From NCBI RefSeq assembly GCF_963855985.1, contig NC_087108.1:11054001-11118000 (forward strand): 64,000 nucleotides of DNA. The letters are read 5' to 3'. This DNA comes from Ostrinia nubilalis. Taxonomy: Eukaryota; Arthropoda; Insecta; Lepidoptera; Crambidae. The notes below the pieces were generated by a model. It made no database searches. It was not told the origin of the DNA and saw only the letters and a list, made by a program, of their open reading frames with translations. This document shows positions 57,901 through 64,000 of this stretch, one piece after another. Position 1 is the first letter of the stretch. Each line of letters begins with the position of its first letter. Both the position numbers and the translations under genes were made by a program.

Positions 57901-60900
57901 CGTCTTGCAGCAAGGTGACCACGTAGACCAAGTCTATGCACGCCCACGGCTGCTCCACGTTAGAACCAGAACAAGCTCGCGCCGCGTGCGACCGGTACTG
58001 AGATACTGATACGGTGCCGCCTTTCATCACATCTGTGAAAGATATTAAGGTTGAAAGTTAGTGAATTTAAATACAATAAGTGTGGCCTAGAGCAGCGGTT
58101 CCCGAAAGGTGGTCCGCGGAACCCTGGGGTTCCGTGGAAAGGCCGCAAGGGTTCCGGAAAAAATATTATCCCACGTTTCGTGACCGACGCTGTTCGCTCG
58201 CACCGACTTGTTTACGCACAAGGGAGGGGCAGGGCGTGCGGGCGGAGTAGTACGGGGGTTCCGTTAGGAAATGTATAATCAATTAGGGTTCCTTGGCAAA
58301 AAAAAAAATTGGGAAACCCTGGCCTAGAGTGGAGGCCGCGTACCGGAAATCGCAGCGTGGGACGTCCACCCACACGGTGGACCGACGACATCATAAAGGT
58401 AGCAGGAAAGCGCTGGACGCAGGCCGCTACCAACCGAATAACATAAAAAGCATTGGAGGAGGCATATGTTCAGCAGTGGACGTCCTATGGCTGAGATGAT
58501 GATGATGATGAAATACAATAAGAGCCCTTCATCACGTCAACGAACGATATACACGTTGAAGATGAGTAAAGAGTACAATAAGGGGGGTTTAGAGTGACGC
58601 GAGATCGAGACCTGTGTGAACCCGTATGCGCGTTAAATGTTACGAAAGTGTTCTTCAGTAGCGGCTGTATGACGCCGCGTCTTATTTTACACACGCGGTG
58701 TATACTGCACGTGGGGAATACTGCACGCGGTGTATACCTACTACACGCGGTGTATACTGCACGCAGCGTATACTGCACGCGGCGTATACTGCACGCGGCG
58801 TATACTGCACGCGGTGTATACTGCACGCGGTGTATATTGCACGCGGCGTATACTGCACGCGGTGTATATTGCACGCGGTGTATACTGCACGTGGCGTATA
58901 GTACTGCATGCGGCGTATACTGCACGCGGTGTAAACTGCACGCGGTGTATACTGCACGCGGCGTATACTGCACGCGGTGTATACTGCACGCGGCGTATAT
59001 TGCGCGCGGCGTATACTACGCGTGTATACACTCACCGATCATGCCGATGTCTGCGCGCGGTGTATACTGCACGCGGCGTATACTGCACGCGGCGTATACT
59101 GCACGCGGCGTATACTGCGCGTGTATACACTCACCGATCATGCCGATGTCCGCGGCCACGTCGTAGAAGTAGCTCATGGCGGCGATGCTGCCTCGCGGCG
59201 GCTGCGTCGGCTCCCAGTCGAGCGTGTTCTTGGTAGCGGCTGCGTGACGTCTCACTATACACACGCGGTGTATACTGCACGCGGTGTATACTGCACGCGG
59301 TGTATACTGCACGCGGTGTATACTGCACGCGGTGTATACTGCACGCGGTGTATACTACACGCGGCGTATACTGCCCGCGGCGTATACTGCCCGCGGCGTA
59401 TACTACGCGTGTATACACTCACCGATCATGCCGATGTCCGCGGCCACGTCGTAGAAGTAGCTCATGGCGGCGATGCTGCCTCGCGGCGGCTGCGTCGGCT
59501 CCCAGTCGAGCGTGTTCTTGGTAGCGGCTGCGTGACGTCTCACTATACACACGCGGTGTATACTGCACGCGGTGTATACTGCACGCGGTGTATACTGCAC
59601 GCGGTGTATAATGCACGCGGTGTATAATGCACGCGGTGTATACACTCACCGATCATGCCGATGTCCGCGGCCACGTCGTAGAAGTAGCTCATGGCTGCGT
59701 CGGCTCCCAGTCGAGCGTGTTCTTGATAGCGGCTGCGTGACGTCTCACTATACACACGCGGTGTATACTGCACGCTGTGTATACTGCACGCTGTGTATAC
59801 TGCACGCGGTGTATACTGCACGCGGTGTATACTGCACGCGGTGTATACTGCACGCGGTGTATACTGCGCGTGTATACACTCACCGATCATGCCAATGTCC
59901 GCGGCCACGTCGTAGAAGTAGCTCATGGCTGCGATGCTGCCTCGCGGCGGCTGCGTCGGCTCCCAGTCGAGCGTGTTCTTGACGTAGCGGCTGACTAGCG
60001 CGTGGCAGCGGTTGTATACAGCGTCCCGTTTGAGGCCTTGGCGGGAAGCGCCGCTGGAATGGAAATAAAAAGAAATTAAGAACTGTATAGTCTGGTCCGG
60101 GAGCACGTAGAATTTTGTCCAATGACCCCAAGCTACCCATCCTTATCGCTCGCGCGTAATTATGTTGCTGTCGCGCTCGCACACTCACTGCGGGCGCCCG
60201 TCGCACAGTCGCGACAGCAATATAATTACGCGCGAGCGATAAGGATGGGTAGCTTGGGGTCATTGGACAAAATTCTACGTGCTCGCAGACCAGGCTTTAG
60301 TAGATAACTGCAACAGGCAGTCTGCCAACAGGGAGAAATGGCGGGAGATTTCGCGGAGAGCTGTATCCGCCTCTACAATCGATGTGACCATTCTCGAGAC
60401 CGAAGAAGTAGACTACTTCAATTTTAATTGGGTAGTTGATACGAATGACCAATAAATTACATGACACAGCTTCTTTGAAAGCCCTGACAATCGAGTTACC
60501 TTTAATGATTAGATTTTTAGTAACTTTGATAAAATTAATGTTGCGTTTAACTGCTCAGAAAAAGGTTTGTCACTTCATTACTTAGATTACTTAACAAAAT
60601 TCCTACAATGCTGTTACATACATTCTTGTCCCATCTGAAATAACTGATCAAACGAAGGTTTACATACCTCCAAAGCTTAGTCCCCAAAGTTAAGCGAAAG
60701 CTAGCGAGTTCACATCCGGTTAGACCACCTGCTTCAGACGCAGAGGTCCCGGGTTCGATTCCCAGTGGGGGCAGAATTTTCTGTTCGGTTTGGTTGGTGG
60801 TAGGGCTTGTTCCAAGTCCTCCTGGCTAGCTACTACCATCTTACCTAAGTCTGTCGCTATAACAACAATGTTAACAGCATTGTTGTGTTCCGGCAGTTAG

Positions 60901-61221
60901 AGGTAAGATAGCCAGTTCCTCTGTGGTTGAGGATTCCGGGTGAAGCTCGCTTCCACCTTCGGCCTGATCATCACTACCATCAGGTGAGATACAGGCCAAG
61001 AGCTTCCTCGTTGTGGATAAAAAAAAAAAGATTTTATCAAGTTTAAAAGCGCCACTTACCTAACAAAATACTGCTTATTGGCGTAAGTCCACTTCTCCTT
61101 CTGTACGATAGGGTCTACACACACGGAGGTGAACTCTGTGGTATTGTCAGCGCCACCCCGACTGCTGTGCTCTAGTCGGAAGATGCCGTATCTAGCCGCT
61201 AGCAAGCCTAGGTTTAGGTAG
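54919..61221 (-). CDS. ENTPD5/6-like nucleoside (di)phosphatase, C-terminal four exons (5' end outside window)
   Basis: Exons in transcript order: 61221-61060, 60053-59884, 58032-57869, 55020-54919. All have GT-AG borders and phases that join (197 residues plus stop). The enzyme family (GDA1/CD39) removes phosphate from nucleoside di- or triphosphates. Visible motifs in order: SYLNLGLLAAR (with the S codon split from the previous exon), C...P near VCVDPIVQ, YFVSG, a GSIAAMSYFYDVAADIGMID block, GGTVSVSQYRSHAARAC, EQPWACIDLVYVVTLLQDAY, and the final KVNGHEVSWALGLAYTTVMN. The order and the last two blocks match the ENTPD5/6 branch. There is no transmembrane segment at the C-terminus, only an Ala-rich tail ending AEH, which fits a lumenal or secreted form. 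The catalytic ACR1-4 regions lie in exons beyond 64000. Introns after the second and third exons shown carry partial exon arrays. Confidence 0.88.
55316..55500 (-). repeat. Small 'gcataggtgcttgaggct' minisatellite and a decayed 5' exon copy
   Basis: About six loose units of 'gcataggtgctcgaggctat' type run from 55316 to 55405. At 55434-55490 the words 'gccgcgtgcgaccggtactg' and 'agatactgacactg' then 'cctttcatc' copy the 5' part of the ENTPD-like exon at 57980-58032, without a usable acceptor. Confidence 0.75.
55590..55782. mobile_element. MITE family 'aaagcccggtc-gagcacgta', copy 2
   Basis: Long inverted ends ('taaagcccggtctgtgagca' plus 'cgtagaattttgtccaatga' on the left, complement on the right) enclose 'gggcgcccgtcgcacagtcg'. 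It lies in the last intron of the ENTPD-like gene. Confidence 0.85.
56140..57868 (-). repeat. Tandem array of ten exon 3' halves with donors (ENTPD-like gene)
   Basis: Ten units with a period of about 174-178 bp lie in the intron just downstream (in transcription) of the exon at 57869-58032. Each unit holds about 100 bp of that exon's 3' end, encoding EQPWAC(I/V)DLVYVVTLLQ and DAYKIGDNEPIS, followed by a gtgagta-type donor and about 70 bp of the intron ('aagacctatataagctgtat' on +). Copied exon edges with donors are near 56297, 56470, 56643, 56819, 56992, 57168, 57345, 57519 and 57697. The leftmost copy (about 56150) has lost its donor. Most coding bases are identical between copies. None has the 5' half of the exon or a clear acceptor. 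Confidence 0.92.
58093..58321. mobile_element. hAT-type MITE inside an RTE fragment
   Basis: The ends CAGCGGTTCCCGAAAGGTGG and ...AAATTGGGAAACCCTG are imperfect inverted repeats. An exact 8-bp duplication GCCTAGAG lies at 58085-58092 and 58322-58329. It is GC-rich with no coding capacity. Confidence 0.8.
58330..58512 (+). mobile_element. RTE-type LINE 3' end with GATGAT tail
   Basis: 'gtggaggccgcgtaccggaa', 'gggacgtccacccacacggt', 'gcaggaaagcgctggacgca', then 'ttcagcagtggacgtcctat' and GATGAT repeats. The piece before 58085 probably belongs to the same fragment. It lies in an intron of the ENTPD-like gene. Confidence 0.75.
58690..59876. repeat. 16-bp minisatellite interleaved with exon 3'-half copies
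   Basis: Dozens of copies of a 16-bp unit, gtgtatactgcacgcg (t/c variants), form four to five blocks. Between them sit copies of the 3' part of the exon at 59884-60053 with its donor: a short one at 59029-59060, then about 59124-59247, 59406-59545 and 59640-59747 (the last with an internal deletion). Each starts with the complement of the donor, 'cactcaccgatcatgccgat'. The unit length is 1 modulo 3 and stop-free, so long open frames appear in every frame and on both strands. They are not genes. Confidence 0.9.
60086..60299. mobile_element. MITE family 'aaagcccggtc-gagcacgta', copy 3
   Basis: 'gagcacgtagaattttgtcc' plus 'aatgaccccaagctacccat' on the left and the complement on the right. The arms are nearly perfect for about 90 bp. 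It lies in the ENTPD-like intron between the 61060 and 60053 exon borders. Confidence 0.85.
60690..61030 (+). mobile_element. SINE or short retroposon with tRNA-like head and A tail
   Basis: The head 'ggttagaccacctgcttcag' and the B box-like 'cccgggttcgattcccagtg' are followed by a body containing 'tgatcatcactaccatcagg' plus 'tgagatacaggcc', a common lepidopteran retroposon 3' motif, and an A run (61020-61029). It ends about 30 bp from the donor of the ENTPD-like exon at 61060. Confidence 0.65.
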
Positions 61222-62347
61222 CTGGAATAGAAAAATATATAGATAAATAATAATTAATACTCAATATTTTATTGCATCCATTTTCATCCATCCATTCAAA
61301 ATCCATTCAAAATTAGAAGATTATGGGCCCTGTAGGGCACGGCAATTAGGAGAGAGGAGGACCACCCTAGATCAGCCGAAAGATGTATCAGAAGTTAGAG
61401 CCTAGTAATTTATCATTGAGATACTCACTTAAAGCATAATAGTGTTTGGAAATTAAAAGTTCTTTAAGTTTTTTTACGAATGTTGATTCTTTGGGTGTAT
61501 TTTTATCGAAATTGGAAGCTTATTAAAAATTTTGATTGACATGGCAAGTGGACCCGATGAGTACAGTTCAAGGCGGGATGGAGGTGTTATTAGTTTTTGT
61601 CGATGTCGTAAATTGTATGTAATTAATAACTTAGTAAACCAGACCAGAAAGAACAGACCGATTCAATGGACTATTTATTTTCGGATTGCATTCACACTGT
61701 AGATTAAAAAAAACATCGTACCTATGTGTGCAATATTGGTATTCATGCCGGGACACCAGTGCGTGTATAGTCCTTTTCACCTAAGATGATTCGTATGACG
61801 TTTCGAGTTTGAAAGTTATAGAGATGTCACATAACTAAACCATGGCGATTTATCTATCGATTTTTTTCTAAGAGTTAGTAAAACCTACTGTAATGATTTT
61901 AGAATTTATATTGTATTTTATACGATTATTGGTTACTTTTAAATAGTTATTGCAACAATTTTAGTATTTGTATTGTATTTTAGAAGAACCCAAAAACCCA
62001 TTATTAAATTAAAATACTTTATTTGATTACTTCCTAGGCATTTTGCAGACATTAGAATGATTTTAGAATTTAATTTGTATTAAATCCAATTATTTCATAT
62101 TTATTATTTAATTTAATTATTTTAGATTTTTATTGTATACATTTTAGTATTTAAAAAATTAAGAAAACAGCTAATTATGAAATAAGTATTGCATTTGACT
62201 AGTTCCGGAGCATGCCGTCGATAAGTCGTTTTGAACCGGTCGACTTTCACTGATGGAAGGGGAAGTTACCTTATCGCTGGCATGCCGCTGGACAGTCAGT
62301 TCGATTTGAGCGTTCAAAGCAAGAGGTACTATTAAGATGACGTCATA
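61222..62347. other. Intron of the ENTPD-like gene or intergenic DNA
   Basis: I searched the minus strand for the CD39-family motifs expected upstream (DLGGGST, ATAGLR and DAGSTGTR types) and did not see them. The sequence is AT-rich with repeated 'ttagaatttatattgtattt'-like phrases at 61899-62160, probably an old internal duplication. Confidence 0.4.
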
Positions 62348-62451
62348 ATGTCGGAATTGTGTAAATCAGTGGTGCTGAAATACAAGTTAGAACAACCTAC
62401 AAGAGTGTTTCATTTCAACTCAGAAGTGGTACGTGATCTACAGCTCATAAG
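62348..62451 (+). CDS. Possible first coding exon of an unknown gene
   Basis: From ATG at 62348 the frame encodes 34 residues (MSELCKSVVLKYKLE..., then FHFNSEVVRDLQLI) and meets a good donor, AG|gtacgt, at 62451/62452. About 50 bp upstream is a TCAGT initiator-like element (62296-62300), with GGTAC at a DPE-like distance (four of five consensus positions). A tiny upstream frame (ATG at 62336) ends just before. No family is recognised, and the rest of the gene would lie beyond the window. Confidence 0.3.
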
Positions 62452-62556
62452 GTACGTTTTTATTTATTTGGTTAAAAAGTAATTGATTTTAAAAGTTCAA
62501 GTAGAAAAACGTATGAATATTTCGATTAATGCATGAAATAGTTATTTTTAAAACGA

Positions 62557-63555
62557 GGCTAGACGCGCCTCCAGTTTATCAGGCTAGATGCGCCTTAGAC
62601 TATGACTAAGACTATGACTATGACCATGACTAAGACTTAGTATAACGATGTTAGACGCACCTCTAGTTTATCAGGCTGGATGCGCTTTTGACTATGACTA
62701 AGTATATCAAGGCTAGATGCGAATTTGACTATGACTCAGTATTACAAGGCTAGATGCGCCTTTGACTATGACTCAGTACAACGAGGCTAGATGCGCCTTT
62801 GACTATGACTCAGTACAACGAGGCTAGACGCGCCTCCAGTTTAATAGGCTAGATGCGCCTTAGACTATGACTATGACTTTGACCATGACTAAGACTTAGT
62901 ATAACGAGGCTAGACGCGCCTCCAGGTTACCAGGCTAGATGCGCCTTTGACTATGACTGAGTATAACAAGGCTAGATGCGCCTTAGACTATGACTATGAC
63001 TATGACTATGACCATGACTGACTTAGTATATCGAGGCTAGACGCGCCTCCAGGTTATAAGGCTAGATGCGCCTTAGACTATGGCTATGACTTAGTATAAC
63101 GAGGCTAGACGTGCCTCCAGTTTATCAGGCTAGATGCCCCATTGACTATGACTAAGTATGAGACATGTAGAGGCTCCTTATGAGCAAAATATTTGACGAT
63201 TTGTAAGTGCTATTAATTAGTCTACTAAACAAATAAAGATATTTTGACTTTGGCTTTGACTTTGACTTTGACTTTGACTATAACTATGACTATGAACTAT
63301 GACTATGACTTAGTATAACGAGGCTAGACACTCCTCCAGTTTATCAGGCTAGATGCGCTTTTGAATATGACTAAATATAACGAGGCTAGATGCGCCTCCA
63401 GTTTATTAGGCTAGATGTGCCTTGGACTATGACTGTGACTTAGTATAACGAGGCTTGACGTGCCTCCAGTTTCATCAGGCTACATGCGCCTTGGACTATG
63501 ACTGAGTATGACGAGGCTAGACACGCCTCCAGTTTATCAGGCTAGATGCGCCTTA
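62557..63555. repeat. 1-kb minisatellite 'aggctagacgcgcctccagt / ctagatgcgcctttgactat'
   Basis: About 15 irregular units of 55-90 bp combine 'gaggctagacgcgcctccag', 'tttatcaggctagatgcgcc' and runs of 'gactat'. Unit length varies because the 'gactat' part expands. A retroposon 3' end (63163-63275, 'gtagaggctccttatgagca' with a TTTGAC tail) has inserted inside or seeded part of it. Confidence 0.85.
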
Positions 63556-64000
63556 AGGACCCCATTGTTTAGGATAGTCTCTAGAATGAAAAGCCTTCTA
63601 TTACTGACATAACAAGCAAGCCGTCCAGTTGTCACATGAGTTGTGTGTGAAGGTCGCACTGAATAAAATACAAGCATAAATACAAAATCTTTATTTGTGA
63701 TGCATATGTATAATAGAAACATGTCACAATGGTATTTTACTACACTTTGCTCAGGGAGCATAATATTAATTGTCAAACAAAAGATTTTTTAGATTTATTT
63801 TTTGAGATTTAGATTTTTGGAAAAGACACAAATCAAACTTTTGCTTAATATAACATGAACATAGCTTCCATATGATGTTGAGTTGATGCTGGTCAGACAC
63901 AGTTTATTTCGTCGAGTACTTTATTTCACAGTTGAGTACAACGACTACTGAAGATGGAGCTCGTATGCCGCCAGGGACACCCGTCAGCTGACGATGAAAT
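63556..64000. other. No gene recognised
   Basis: A 79-codon minus-strand frame (63537-63776) has no motif. It includes the end of the minisatellite and is probably not coding. Confidence 0.35.

Noticed and set aside
58594..60000. Many long overlapping open frames on both strands encoding YTARGVYCTR- or AVYTACSIHR-type repeats
   Set aside because: They come from a 16-bp stop-free minisatellite that keeps all six frames open. There is no start context, splice logic or composition of a real protein.
60715..60775. A functional tRNA gene
   Set aside because: The B box-like segment is clear, but the acceptor stem and anticodon arm do not close. A retroposon body and A tail follow, as in a SINE.

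Overview
The window is animal, almost certainly lepidopteran (moth or butterfly) nuclear DNA. It is AT-rich, its genes are split into short exons with GT-AG introns, and it is packed with repeats typical of Lepidoptera: RTE-type LINE 3' ends with GATGAT or ACGAACGA tails, Helitron-like ends finishing in CTAG, tRNA-derived SINEs and many TA-flanked MITEs. There are no bacterial-style genes, and most long reading frames here are chance or repeat artefacts. The species cannot be named from the sequence.

From 1 to about 40.3 kb I find no host protein-coding gene. This part holds transposable elements. They include a roughly 2 kb inverted-terminal-repeat element (344-2299), a 2.4 kb fold-back element with Transib-like ends and an exact 5-bp target duplication (6653-9033), two roughly 1.1 kb TA-flanked palindromes (13.67-14.75 kb and 16.88-17.94 kb), a four-level nest at 18.1-21.5 kb (MITE, then hAT, then R1-clade LINE, then RNase H LINE), a near-perfect 124-bp-arm hairpin (31.4-31.7 kb), and a pogo/Tigger element with a broken transposase sitting inside one Helitron-like repeat and carrying another (32.1-35.7 kb).

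From 40.37 to 49.40 kb on the + strand lies a complete nine-exon gene for a predicted secreted protein of 471 residues. It has a signal peptide, a Thr-rich linker, an alpha/alpha-toroid of the intrinsic factor/transcobalamin type and a C-terminal DUF4430-like domain (Drosophila CG3556-like). In its third intron, on the opposite strand, sits a complete two-exon MADF-BESS-type gene of 250 residues (42.3-43.4 kb).

From 54.92 to 61.22 kb on the - strand are the last four exons of an ectonucleoside triphosphate diphosphohydrolase (GDA1/CD39 family, ENTPD5/6-like). Its 5' exons must lie beyond the right edge. A possible first coding exon of another + strand gene is at 62.35-62.45 kb, next to a 1 kb minisatellite.

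The most unusual feature is shared by the two large genes. In four exons the 3' part of the exon, usually with its 5' splice site, has been tandemly copied into the following intron, up to ten times, with no good acceptor in front of the copies. A fifth exon has decayed acceptor-side copies upstream. I know of no name for this pattern. It may be a mutational signature, a source of decoy donors, or partly an assembly effect.
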